Below, in pieces: positions 1-5,845 of a stretch of 5,845 bases of DNA; position 1 is the first letter of the stretch, and each line of letters opens with the position of its first letter. The notes beneath the pieces are model-generated. The model saw nothing but the letters and a program-made list of their open reading frames with translations, was not told the origin of the DNA and searched no databases. The translations under genes were made by a program, and so were the position numbers. The DNA is from Crocinitomicaceae bacterium (GTDB taxonomy: Bacteria; Bacteroidota; Bacteroidia; Flavobacteriales_D; Crocinitomicaceae). Location: assembly GCA_027084145.1 (NCBI GenBank), contig JALWLM010000476.1, positions 1 through 5,845 on the forward strand. Direction: 5' to 3'.

Positions 1-33
1 CCCCCTTTGTTTCACCTTAAAAATTTTAAAACG

Positions 34-345
34 ATGAATCACATTAATTTAATTGGAAAAGTTGCCTCTAAAATCAAAGAAAAAAAGCAACAAGATGGTA
101 AAGAAATTATTCAATTCACTTTAAAAACAAGCGAACAATATTTAGATAAAGAAGGTAATACTCGCATCAAAAATCATTGGCACAGAGTTGCTGCTTGGGG
201 AAAATGGGCAAAAGTTCTAAAAGAACTCGGAAGAGAAGGAATGGAGTTAGCCATAGAAGGTAAATTGGTGTCACGTTTCTTTTATCAAGAGGGAAAAAAA
301 CAGTTTGTATCAGAAGTAGAAATTAACGATTTAATTATTGTATAA
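34..345 (+). CDS. ssb: Single-stranded DNA-binding protein, short OB-fold form (first of tandem pair)
   Basis: Predicted to bind single-stranded DNA and protect it during replication, repair or recombination in the cytoplasm. The 103-aa product starts MNHINLIGKV and has the SSB hallmark WHRVAAWG at residues 49-56, whose Trp aligns with a DNA-stacking Trp of E. coli SSB. It then has the GKLVSR strand (about 76-81) and a final EVEI strand (94-97). The reading frame is open back to a TTG at position 7, but the ATG at 34 is preferred because the family starts just before the 'LIG' strand, as in the next gene. It ends right after the OB fold, so the flexible linker and acidic DDDIPF-like tail of full-length SSBs are missing. 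A paralogue follows after 17 nt, probably in the same transcript. The promoter must lie at or beyond the left window edge. The family call is secure; whether this is the housekeeping SSB is not. Confidence 0.9.
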   Translation: MNHINLIGKVASKIKEKKQQDGKEIIQFTLKTSEQYLDKEGNTRIKNHWHRVAAWGKWAKVLKELGREGMELAIEGKLVSRFFYQEGKKQFVSEVEINDLIIV

Positions 346-362
346 CCTTAAAACTCAACTCA

Positions 363-677
363 ATGAAAACATTACAAAACCACATTACTTTAATTGGAAA
401 TATGGGAAACAAACCTTTTGTAACCAATTTTGAAAACGGATCCAAAGTTGTCCGGTTTAGCTTAGCAACAAATGAAGGAATATCAAGACAGAAGAAGAAA
501 ACCAATTGGCATCGTGTATTTGCTTGGGGAAACATTGCTTCTTTTATTGAAAAATATGGCGAAAAAGGAAAACGTTTAGCGGTTTATGGCAGATTGGTTA
601 ATCGGACTTATTTAAGTAAAACCGGTAAAAAACTCACCCGAACAGAAGTGGAAGTAAAACATGTTATCGGGCTTTAA
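363..677 (+). CDS. ssb: Single-stranded DNA-binding protein, short OB-fold form (second of tandem pair)
   Basis: This 104-aa OB-fold protein is predicted to coat single-stranded DNA. It begins MKTLQNHITLIGNMG, very close to the canonical SSB start, and has WHRVFAWG at residues 49-56, GRLVNR at 76-81 and TEVEV at 94-98. It resembles the gene before it in length and motif positions, but most other residues differ, so this is an old duplication rather than a recent one. It also stops at the end of the OB fold, without the acidic protein-interaction tail. The start is the only ATG that fits the family. The 17-nt gap to the upstream gene suggests co-transcription, and a strong hairpin begins 4 nt after the stop. 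A heteromer with its neighbour is possible but is only inference. Confidence 0.9.
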   Translation: MKTLQNHITLIGNMGNKPFVTNFENGSKVVRFSLATNEGISRQKKKTNWHRVFAWGNIASFIEKYGEKGKRLAVYGRLVNRTYLSKTGKKLTRTEVEVKHVIGL

Positions 678-681
678 ACCC

Positions 682-711
682 AAAAAGGGAGGAGTTTGTT
701 CCTCCCTTTTT
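682..711. terminator. Bidirectional Rho-independent terminator between ssb and the biotin carrier gene
   Basis: A perfect 12-bp stem pairs 682-693 (five A's then GGGAGGA) with 700-711 (TCCTCCC then five T's), leaving a 6-nt loop, GTTTGT. Read rightward it follows the second ssb stop by 4 nt and ends in a T run. Read leftward it also ends in a T run. The stop codon of the leftward biotin carrier gene (710-712) lies at the stem edge, so one hairpin should serve both converging genes. Confidence 0.9.
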
Positions 712-1177
712 ATTCAAATTCTATAAGAACCACGCCCTTGTCTACAACATCTCCTTTCTTTACACAAATGCTTTTTACAACACCAACACCTTCAGCTTTT
801 AAAATATTTTCCATTTTCATCGCTTCCAGAGATAAAACATCATCTCCAACGGCCACCTCTTGCCCTTCTTTTACCGCAATATTTACAATTTGTCCGGGCA
901 TTGGTGCTTCCAATTCTTTCAATTTTTTAATCTTCGGTTTATCTAGTCCTAATTGTTTGATTAAATCGTCCAGCTCTCCTTTTTTTCTTACTTCAAAAAC
1001 ACGATGTCCAATCTTCACCTTTAAAAGATTGCTTTCGATATTTTCTTCTAAAATTTCCCCGAAAAAAGTGTTTCCTGAAAAAGAAATTGAAAAAAAAGTA
1101 TCGTCTTCCCAAGAAATTACAGCTCCTGCACTTCCTTGTTTTTGCTCTCCGTCAATGTTCCAAATGCGGTTTTTCAT
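710..1177 (-). CDS. Biotin carboxyl carrier protein (acetyl-/propionyl-CoA carboxylase type)
   Basis: Predicted carrier subunit of a biotin-dependent acyl-CoA carboxylase. A biotin on a lysine shuttles CO2 between biotin carboxylase and carboxyltransferase in the cytoplasm. The C-terminal half is a clear biotinyl domain: APMPG at residues 91-95, EAMKMEN at 118-124 with Lys121 as the biotinylation site, and a closing VLIEFE. The N-terminal ~85 residues form a weakly conserved region with a charged KPKIKKLKE linker before the domain. The start at 1177 gives 155 aa, usual for the Bacteroidota carrier. The frame stays open to 1270, but the extra 31 residues are basic, unlike the family, and would run over the candidate promoter. 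No carboxylase partners lie beside it, and it appears monocistronic. Acetyl-CoA versus propionyl-CoA specificity cannot be told from this subunit. A lipoyl carrier is unlikely given the AMKM motif. Confidence 0.88.
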   Translation of the reverse strand: MKNRIWNIDGEQKQGSAGAVISWEDDTFFSISFSGNTFFGEILEENIESNLLKVKIGHRVFEVRKKGELDDLIKQLGLDKPKIKKLKELEAPMPGQIVNIAVKEGQEVAVGDDVLSLEAMKMENILKAEGVGVVKSICVKKGDVVDKGVVLIEFE

Positions 1178-1194
1178 GTATTTTTGTTTTTTGT

Positions 1195-1202
1195 CAAAAA
1201 TA
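1195..1202 (-). promoter_or_regulatory. Candidate Bacteroidota-type -7 box for the biotin carrier gene
   Basis: On the minus strand this reads TATTTTTG, a full match to the TAnnTTTG -7 consensus of Bacteroidota promoters. The start codon is 17 nt downstream, so the leader would be only about 10 nt. The -33 position shows TTTC at a 20-nt spacing rather than the ideal TTTG. The same octamer occurs on the plus strand at 1179-1186, so a chance match in AT-rich DNA is possible. Confidence 0.4.
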
Positions 1203-1290
1203 AAGATTCTCCTTGATTTAATGAAATTAAAGCGGTTATTCCAAAATATTTTAAGATTTTTACAAAACATTCATCGATAAAAATTGAATT

Positions 1291-3921
1291 ATGAAAAAAA
1301 ATATAGTTTTAATTAACGCGATATTTCTATTGTTTTTTTCTTCTTGTGGTATTTTTCAAAAAAACGAACACCCTCCATCTAAAGAAGAATTAGCGGAAAT
1401 ACCGTTTGAAGAAAACATAGAGGAGGATATAATAGAAGCAAAAGAACCTAAGATTCAACCTGTTTATAAAGGCTCTCGTACACTTCGTACGGATATTATA
1501 CACACCAAATTACATGTTAATTTTAATTGGGATAAATCTGAAATGAACGGGAAAGCATACATTACAGCTCGTCCCTATTTTTATCCGTCTAACGAGCTTA
1601 ACTTAGATGCAAAATATATGTTAATTCACTCTGTTAGACTAAACGGAAAACCTTTAAACTATGAATATGACGGAATGAAGCTAAAAATAGAGTTAGATAA
1701 AATCTACACTCGAGATGAATCTTATACTATTGAAATTGATTACACCGCTCGCCCTGAAGAAGTGAAGGATGAAGGCGGGACAGCGGTTACAGGCTCCAAA
1801 GGTTTGTATTTCATTAATCCAAAAGGAGAAGACCCAAACAAAATGCCTCAAATTTGGACACAAGGAGAGCCGGAGTCTTCATCTGTATGGTTCCCAACAA
1901 TAGACTCCCCTAACGTTAAAACAACTCAAGAGATTTTCATTACTGTTAATGATAAATACGTTACTCTCTCTAATGGAAAATTAATCTCTTCTAAAAAAAT
2001 CGCTTCCGGAAAACGAGTTGACCATTGGAAACAAGACAAGGAACATGCTCCATATTTATTTATGATGGCTGTAGGTGAATTTAGTGTCGTAAAAGATTAT
2101 TACGAAAGAAAAACAGGAGAAAAAATGCCCGTCTTTTATTATGTAGAAAAAGAGTGGGAAGAATATGCGGATGACATTTTTGATGAAACCCCTGAAATGA
2201 TTGAATTCTTTGAAAAGATACTTGGCGTTGACTATCCATGGGATAAATACCATCAAATAGTAGTGCGAGACTATGTTTCCGGCGCCATGGAAAACACTAG
2301 TGCTGTTATATTTGGTGATTTTGTTTATAAAACGGACCGGGAATTAATCGATGAAAACAGTCATTCTATTATTGCTCATGAACTTTTTCATCATTGGTTT
2401 GGAGATTTGGTCACTTGTGAGTCTTGGGCAAACTTAACACTTAATGAATCTTTTGCTAACTATTCTCAATACTTGTGGGACGAATACAGGTACGGCAAGG
2501 ATGAGGCGGATTACAACGCTATTACAGAAAGAGAAGGATATTTCCAATCGGCGGCATATCAGGGCTATCATGACTTGGTTTGGTTTCAGTATGAAAAACC
2601 TGATGATATGTTTGATGGGCATTCATACAATAAAGGAGGTCGTATTTTACATATGCTCCGAAATTATTTAGGAGATGAGGCTTTCTTTGCGGGGTTAAAA
2701 AAATATTTAAACGATAATAAGTTCCAATCTGCCGAATTTCATCAATTGCGAATTGCCTTTGAAAAAATTTGCGGGGAAGATTTAAATTGGTTTTTTAATC
2801 AGTGGTATCTAGGCTCTGGGCATCCCGTACTTGATATTAGCCGAGAAATTGATACTACAAACCAGAAAATACATATCACTATTGAACAAAAACAAGATTT
2901 AGAAGAGTTTCCTTTGTTTTTCCTTCCTACTAAAATAGCTGTTTATGATGACAAAGGAGAACATGTTTATCCTATTATCATCAAAGATGAAATCAATCAT
3001 TACACATTTGATTATGATGGACAATTATATTTAACTCTTTTTGACCCTGAACAGATCTTATTGGGAATAAAAAATGAACTTCACAAAACAACAGAAGAAT
3101 ACAAACATCAATTTTTTAATTCAAAAGCTTATGAAGCAAGGCTTGAAGGAATGAAAAAAGGAATAAAATTCGGTAAAAAAAGCAATTTTGATATTGTAAA
3201 AACCGGATTAGGAGATTCTTTTTGGGATATTCGTCGCTATGCTGTTTCAAAACTCTCTTCGGTTCCAAAATCAAATAGAATCGAGCTTAAACCAACCATT
3301 TTAGAAATAGGAAAAAACGACCCAAGCTCTAAAGTGCGTTATGAAATTGTTCTGCAATCAAAAAAAATATTGTCTGGTGAAGAAATTCTTTCGTTCCTAG
3401 AAGACCGAATAAAAAATGACTCCTCATACCTTGTTACGGGAGCAGCATTAAAGAAAACGGCAGAATTAGACCCTCAAAGGGCTTTGCTTTTAGCAGAATC
3501 ACTTGAAAAGGAGCGTTCATCAACACTTACTGTTCTCATTGCTGACATTTACTCTAATCATGGAGACAGTTCCAAAATTAATTTTTACGAAACAGCATTT
3601 AAAGAAAATCGTGTTGCCAATGTTTTTGATAAATTAGGACTGATTAACTCATTTACAATGTATGTCGGAAATCAAAACAATATTAACATTTACGAAAAAA
3701 GCGTTCCTGTTTACGACCTCTTCAAAAAAAACAAAAACATATACACACGAGCATTTATTCCTAAAAGCTTAGAATATTTAATTGACAAAATTGATGCTCA
3801 AATTAATACTTTAAAAAATTCTAAAATGGAAGAAATACAAAAAAATGAACTTATTTCACGTTATACAAAAGTGAAAGAACACTTTAACGAAATAATCATA
3901 TCACTAAAAGAAGAACATTAA
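1291..3921 (+). CDS. Lipoprotein M1-family zinc aminopeptidase with C-terminal HEAT-like region
   Basis: Predicted to remove N-terminal amino acids from peptides in the periplasm or at the outer membrane. Residues 1-19 form a lipoprotein signal, with a hydrophobic stretch ending FFSSC and Cys19 as the lipidation site. An acidic, probably flexible stalk follows to about residue 56. A beta-rich N-terminal domain covers about 60-250. The catalytic domain carries GAMEN at 331-335, the zinc site HELFH at 363-367 with the third ligand Glu386 exactly 18 residues later (HEXXHX18E), Glu364 as base, and a YNKGG segment whose Tyr446 fits the catalytic tyrosine. A beta segment spans about 500-600, and an alpha-helical, HEAT-like region runs from about 605 to 876. 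All catalytic residues are present. The ATG at 1291 is fixed by the signal peptide. It is PepN-like in length, but E. coli PepN is cytosolic, so no symbol is given. The peroxiredoxin gene follows after 11 nt, suggesting an operon. Confidence 0.92.
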   Translation: MKKNIVLINAIFLLFFSSCGIFQKNEHPPSKEELAEIPFEENIEEDIIEAKEPKIQPVYKGSRTLRTDIIHTKLHVNFNWDKSEMNGKAYITARPYFYPSNELNLDAKYMLIHSVRLNGKPLNYEYDGMKLKIELDKIYTRDESYTIEIDYTARPEEVKDEGGTAVTGSKGLYFINPKGEDPNKMPQIWTQGEPESSSVWFPTIDSPNVKTTQEIFITVNDKYVTLSNGKLISSKKIASGKRVDHWKQDKEHAPYLFMMAVGEFSVVKDYYERKTGEKMPVFYYVEKEWEEYADDIFDETPEMIEFFEKILGVDYPWDKYHQIVVRDYVSGAMENTSAVIFGDFVYKTDRELIDENSHSIIAHELFHHWFGDLVTCESWANLTLNESFANYSQYLWDEYRYGKDEADYNAITEREGYFQSAAYQGYHDLVWFQYEKPDDMFDGHSYNKGGRILHMLRNYLGDEAFFAGLKKYLNDNKFQSAEFHQLRIAFEKICGEDLNWFFNQWYLGSGHPVLDISREIDTTNQKIHITIEQKQDLEEFPLFFLPTKIAVYDDKGEHVYPIIIKDEINHYTFDYDGQLYLTLFDPEQILLGIKNELHKTTEEYKHQFFNSKAYEARLEGMKKGIKFGKKSNFDIVKTGLGDSFWDIRRYAVSKLSSVPKSNRIELKPTILEIGKNDPSSKVRYEIVLQSKKILSGEEILSFLEDRIKNDSSYLVTGAALKKTAELDPQRALLLAESLEKERSSTLTVLIADIYSNHGDSSKINFYETAFKENRVANVFDKLGLINSFTMYVGNQNNINIYEKSVPVYDLFKKNKNIYTRAFIPKSLEYLIDKIDAQINTLKNSKMEEIQKNELISRYTKVKEHFNEIIISLKEEH

Positions 3922-3932
3922 AACAGATTATT

Positions 3933-4400
3933 ATGACACATTTAAAACCGGGAGATAAAGCACCCTCATTCACAGCAAAAGATCAAAAAGGAAGAGAAAT
4001 AAATCTAGATGATTTTAAAGGAAAACCTGTTGTTATTTATTTTTACCCGAAAGACAATACCCCGGGCTGTACAACACAAGCCGTTAATTTAAAAGAAAAT
4101 TTTGACGAATTTAAAAAACGGGGAATTGTAATATTAGGAGTAAGTGCTGATGACGAAAAGAAGCATCAAAAATTTATTGAAAAGTATGAATTACCGTTTA
4201 CTTTAATTGCAGATGTAGATAAAGAAGTTATTAAAAAGTACGGTGTGTGGGGAGAAAAAAAGTTTATGGGGAAAGTTTATGAAGGTATCCATCGAACGAC
4301 TTTTGTTTTAGATAAAGATCATACAATCATTGATATTATCAAAAAACCAAAAGTAAAAGATCATACGAGAGAAATATTGGAAATCTATGATCGTAAATAG
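3933..4400 (+). CDS. bcp: Thioredoxin-dependent peroxiredoxin, Bcp/PrxQ family, single-cysteine form
   Basis: Predicted to reduce hydrogen peroxide and organic hydroperoxides in the cytoplasm. The 155-aa length matches E. coli Bcp (156 aa). The AhpC/TSA fold is complete. The active site PxxxTxxC lies at residues 39-46 with Thr43 and peroxidatic Cys46, and the conserved Arg121 starts RTTFVLD. The stretch KKYGVWGEKKFMGK (101-114) is nearly that of E. coli Bcp. E. coli Bcp has a resolving cysteine five residues after the peroxidatic one. Here position 51 is Val, and Cys46 is the only cysteine in the protein, so it should work by a 1-Cys mechanism with an external thiol partner. It lies 11 nt after the aminopeptidase gene and 50 nt before recA. 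Linkage of bcp to recA is known in Bacteroides and suggests a shared oxidative-damage role. Confidence 0.95.
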   Translation: MTHLKPGDKAPSFTAKDQKGREINLDDFKGKPVVIYFYPKDNTPGCTTQAVNLKENFDEFKKRGIVILGVSADDEKKHQKFIEKYELPFTLIADVDKEVIKKYGVWGEKKFMGKVYEGIHRTTFVLDKDHTIIDIIKKPKVKDHTREILEIYDRK

Positions 4401-4418
4401 TTTACGTTGTGGCTGCTA

Positions 4419-4426
4419 AATATTTG
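4419..4426 (+). promoter_or_regulatory. Weak candidate -7 box upstream of recA
   Basis: AATATTTG differs by one base from the TAnnTTTG consensus and lies 24 nt before the recA ATG, which would allow a short leader. No TTTG is seen at the expected -33 position. No LexA-like inverted repeat was found in the 50-nt gap. It may be a secondary promoter inside an operon, or chance. Confidence 0.22.
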
Positions 4427-4450
4427 TAAAGAAATTAAAACATAAACGAT

Positions 4451-5473
4451 ATGTCAACAAAAAAAGAACTAAACAAAGAAAAATTAAAAGCGCTCCAATT
4501 AACAATGGATAAGTTGGAAAAAACTTATGGAAAAGGGGCTGTTATGAAACTCGGGGCTTCTCCAATTGAAAAAATAGAAGTCATTCCTTCCGGATCGCTG
4601 ACTTTAGATTTAGCACTTGGTGTTGGGGGATACCCTAAAGGTCGTGTTGTTGAAATCTACGGACCGGAATCTTCGGGGAAAACCACACTTGCAATTCATG
4701 CAATAGCAGAAATACAGAAACAAGGAGGTATCGCTGCTTTTATTGATGCCGAACACGCCTTTGATCAATTTTATGCTAAAAACCTTGGGGTAGATGTAGA
4801 AAATTTAATTATTTCTCAACCCGATAATGGAGAACAAGCGCTAGAAATCGCTGATAATCTTATCCGTTCAGGAGCAATTGATTTAATTGTTGTGGATTCT
4901 GTTGCGGCATTAACGCCTAAAGCGGAAATAGAAGGAGAAATGGGGGATTCTCAAATGGGGTTACAAGCTAGACTAATGTCTAAGGCGTTAAGAAAATTAA
5001 CCTCTTCCATTAACAAAGCAAATTGTTGTTGCATATTCATCAATCAATTAAGAGATAAAATCGGCATAGCATTCGGAAACCCTGAAACAACGACAGGAGG
5101 AAACGCATTAAAGTTTTATGCTTCTGTGCGTGTGGATGTTCGTCGATCTTCTCAAATAAAAGATGGTGATGAAGTCATTGGAAACAAGACAAAAATTAAA
5201 ATTGTAAAAAATAAAGTCGCCCCGCCTTTCCAAAAAGCAGAATTTGATATCATGTATGGAGAGGGAATATCTAAGATTGGAGAAATTTTAGATCTTGGTG
5301 TCGATTTAGGAATTATCAAAAAGAGTGGCTCTTGGTTCTCTTATGGAGAAACCCGATTAGGACAAGGAAGAGATGCTGTAAAACAAATTATTACTGACAA
5401 TCCGGAGCTAATGGAAGAATTAGAAGAAAAAATAAAGGAAGAGCTTAAGCCGAAGAATGAAACTGAGGTTTAG
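4451..5473 (+). CDS. recA: Recombinase RecA
   Basis: RecA forms ATP-dependent filaments on single-stranded DNA, carries out homologous pairing and strand exchange, and supports damage signalling. The 340-aa product is complete. The N-terminal helix includes MDKLEKTYGKGAVMKLG (19-35). Walker A is GPESSGKT at 71-78, the catalytic Glu101 lies in DAEHAFD, and Walker B is LIVVD at 145-149. The ATP-sensing Gln199 in INQLRDKIG begins the L2 region, and NPETTTGGNALKFYASVR follows at 210-227. The C-terminal domain ends in a Glu/Lys-rich helix (about 319-338). Two oddities are three consecutive cysteines at 192-194 just before L2 (E. coli has Thr-Leu-Leu) and Ala207 where E. coli L2 has Met. It lies 50 nt after bcp and is followed at once by a strong terminator, so it is the last gene of its transcript. 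Confidence 0.99.
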   Translation: MSTKKELNKEKLKALQLTMDKLEKTYGKGAVMKLGASPIEKIEVIPSGSLTLDLALGVGGYPKGRVVEIYGPESSGKTTLAIHAIAEIQKQGGIAAFIDAEHAFDQFYAKNLGVDVENLIISQPDNGEQALEIADNLIRSGAIDLIVVDSVAALTPKAEIEGEMGDSQMGLQARLMSKALRKLTSSINKANCCCIFINQLRDKIGIAFGNPETTTGGNALKFYASVRVDVRRSSQIKDGDEVIGNKTKIKIVKNKVAPPFQKAEFDIMYGEGISKIGEILDLGVDLGIIKKSGSWFSYGETRLGQGRDAVKQIITDNPELMEELEEKIKEELKPKNETEV

Positions 5474-5487
5474 TTTGTTGCATATCG

Positions 5488-5519
5488 TAAAAAAGGGGCT
5501 TGATTAAGCCCCTTTTTTA
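5488..5519. terminator. Bidirectional Rho-independent terminator between recA and the Cys/His repeat gene
   Basis: A perfect 14-bp stem pairs 5488-5501 (T, six A's, GGGGCTT) with 5506-5519 (AAGCCCC, six T's, A) around the tetraloop GATT. It begins 14 nt after the recA stop. Its right end is 3 nt from the stop codon of the leftward gene. T runs occur on both strands, so it should terminate transcription from both sides. Confidence 0.93.
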
Positions 5520-5522
5520 TTC

Positions 5523-5845
5523 TTATTTTGTTCCCGAACAAGGCCCTTTAGTGTCTCCATGTTTTTGATGAATTAACCATTCCGCTTGCGTCACTTGAAT
5601 TTCTTGCGTTTGGTTCGTTCCCGGAATTTTATGACAAATTGTAAATTTTTGTCCTCCTCCTATTGTTCCTGTTGTCGTACACCCTCCCTGCTTATCTCCA
5701 TGTGCTTGATGTGTAGGCCAATCTTTACTGTCAATCCACATCTCTTGTTCTGCTCCTGTCAATGGGTTTTTATGACAAATTTTTATTTTTGTTTCTCCCG
5801 TTTGCTCTGAACATTTTCCTTTTGTATCCCCGTGTGCCTGATGCA
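5523..5845 (-). CDS. Tandem Cys/His repeat protein (ICHK...HGDxxGxC), N-terminus beyond window
   Basis: Function unknown. The frame is open from the right window edge to the TAA at 5523-5525, giving the last 106 residues; an internal TTG at 5762 is not the start, because the repeat pattern continues upstream of it. The visible part is two complete 34-residue modules and the end of a third. Each complete module opens ICHK and closes HxxHGDxxGxC, with a Trp in the middle. Linkers of 10 and 13 residues rich in Gly, Thr, Gln and Ser join them. Cysteines occur only at the two fixed positions of each module, which suggests one disulfide per module or a Cys/His metal site. Similar CH...AHGDxxGxC segments are, from memory, found in secreted or surface proteins of Bacteroidota and other bacteria, without a firm function that I know. 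Export is plausible, but the signal peptide would be outside the window. The protein ends four residues after the last module. Confidence 0.8.
   Translation of the reverse strand, partial: HQAHGDTKGKCSEQTGETKIKICHKNPLTGAEQEMWIDSKDWPTHQAHGDKQGGCTTTGTIGGGQKFTICHKIPGTNQTQEIQVTQAEWLIHQKHGDTKGPCSGTK
5538..5845 (-). repeat. Tandem 34-codon Cys/His module repeats
   Basis: Module units, in coding order, lie at 5845-5811 (C-terminal end only), 5780-5679 and 5639-5538, the last two each exactly 102 nt. The linkers are 30 and 39 nt. The two complete modules share about 16 of 34 residues, including ICHK, one Pro, a QE pair, Trp21, His24, Gln25, HGD at 27-29, Gly32 and Cys34. DNA conservation is patchy, for example TATGACAAATT on the plus strand near 5630 and 5771, which points to old duplications under protein-level constraint rather than recent slippage. 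Confidence 0.85.

Noticed and set aside
7..33. Upstream TTG start extending the first SSB by nine residues
   Set aside because: The extension (FHLKNFKT-like) is not part of the SSB fold. The ATG at 34 aligns with the family start and with the paralogue.
1..33. Promoter for the ssb pair at the left edge
   Set aside because: TTTG is present at 6-9, but there is no TAnnTTTG-like box at the right distance. The real promoter may be outside the window.
335..535. Leftward 66-codon open frame over the second ssb
   Set aside because: It overlaps the conserved OB-fold coding sequence on the other strand and shows no motif of its own.
1243..1252. AAAATATTTT palindrome as an operator
   Set aside because: A 10-bp A/T-only palindrome is expected by chance in DNA of this composition, and it has no second half or conserved context.
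1178..1270. 31-residue N-terminal extension of the biotin carrier
   Set aside because: The extra residues are basic and atypical, and they would overlap the best promoter candidate. The start at 1177 gives the usual family length.
696..1280. Rightward 194-codon open frame opposite the biotin carrier gene
   Set aside because: Its translation is low-complexity Ser/Thr/Phe/Pro-rich with no domain, while the opposite strand encodes a clear biotinyl domain with APMPG and EAMKMEN. It is an antisense shadow and starts inside a terminator hairpin.
2056..2671. Short open frames of 62-75 codons within the aminopeptidase gene on both strands
   Set aside because: They overlap the catalytic domain, which carries the full M1 motif set in its own frame, and none has a recognisable motif of its own.
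5586..5810. Rightward 74-codon open frame at the right edge
   Set aside because: It is antisense to the Cys/His module repeats, which show protein-level periodicity on the minus strand. The rightward translation shows no pattern.

Overview
The window is AT-rich (roughly two thirds A+T by eye) and most likely comes from a Bacteroidota chromosome, probably a Flavobacteriales-like lineage. Four things suggest this. The genes are preceded by A/T-rich leaders with no clear Shine-Dalgarno sequences. TAnnTTTG-type promoter boxes are present. The M1 peptidase is made as a lipoprotein. A bcp gene sits directly upstream of recA, a linkage known from Bacteroides. The content is housekeeping chromosome, with no mobile element, CRISPR array or RNA gene visible.

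Layout, left to right. Positions 34-677 hold two tandem rightward genes for short single-stranded DNA-binding proteins (103 and 104 aa), both reduced to the OB fold. They end at a strong hairpin (682-711) that also terminates the convergent leftward gene for a 155-aa biotin carboxyl carrier protein (710-1177). A 113-nt divergent intergenic region (1178-1290) separates that gene from a rightward cluster: an 876-aa lipoprotein M1 metallo-aminopeptidase (1291-3921), an 11-nt gap, a Bcp-type peroxiredoxin (3933-4400), a 50-nt gap, and recA (4451-5473). RecA ends at a second perfect hairpin (5488-5519), which is again shared with a convergent leftward gene. That gene (5523 to beyond 5845) is cut by the window edge and encodes tandem 34-residue modules of the form ICHK...HGDxxGxC.

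How the genes relate: the SSBs and RecA act on single-stranded DNA, and Bcp detoxifies peroxides, so bcp-recA can be read as an oxidative and DNA-damage module. The peptidase is an envelope nutrient enzyme and may only share transcription. The carrier protein serves a biotin-dependent carboxylase whose other subunits are not here. The least understood object is the Cys/His repeat protein at the right edge. The other notable points are a Bcp with a single cysteine, the paired tail-less SSBs, and two face-to-face promoter-like boxes in the divergent region. I found no convincing evidence of a wholly new multi-gene system.
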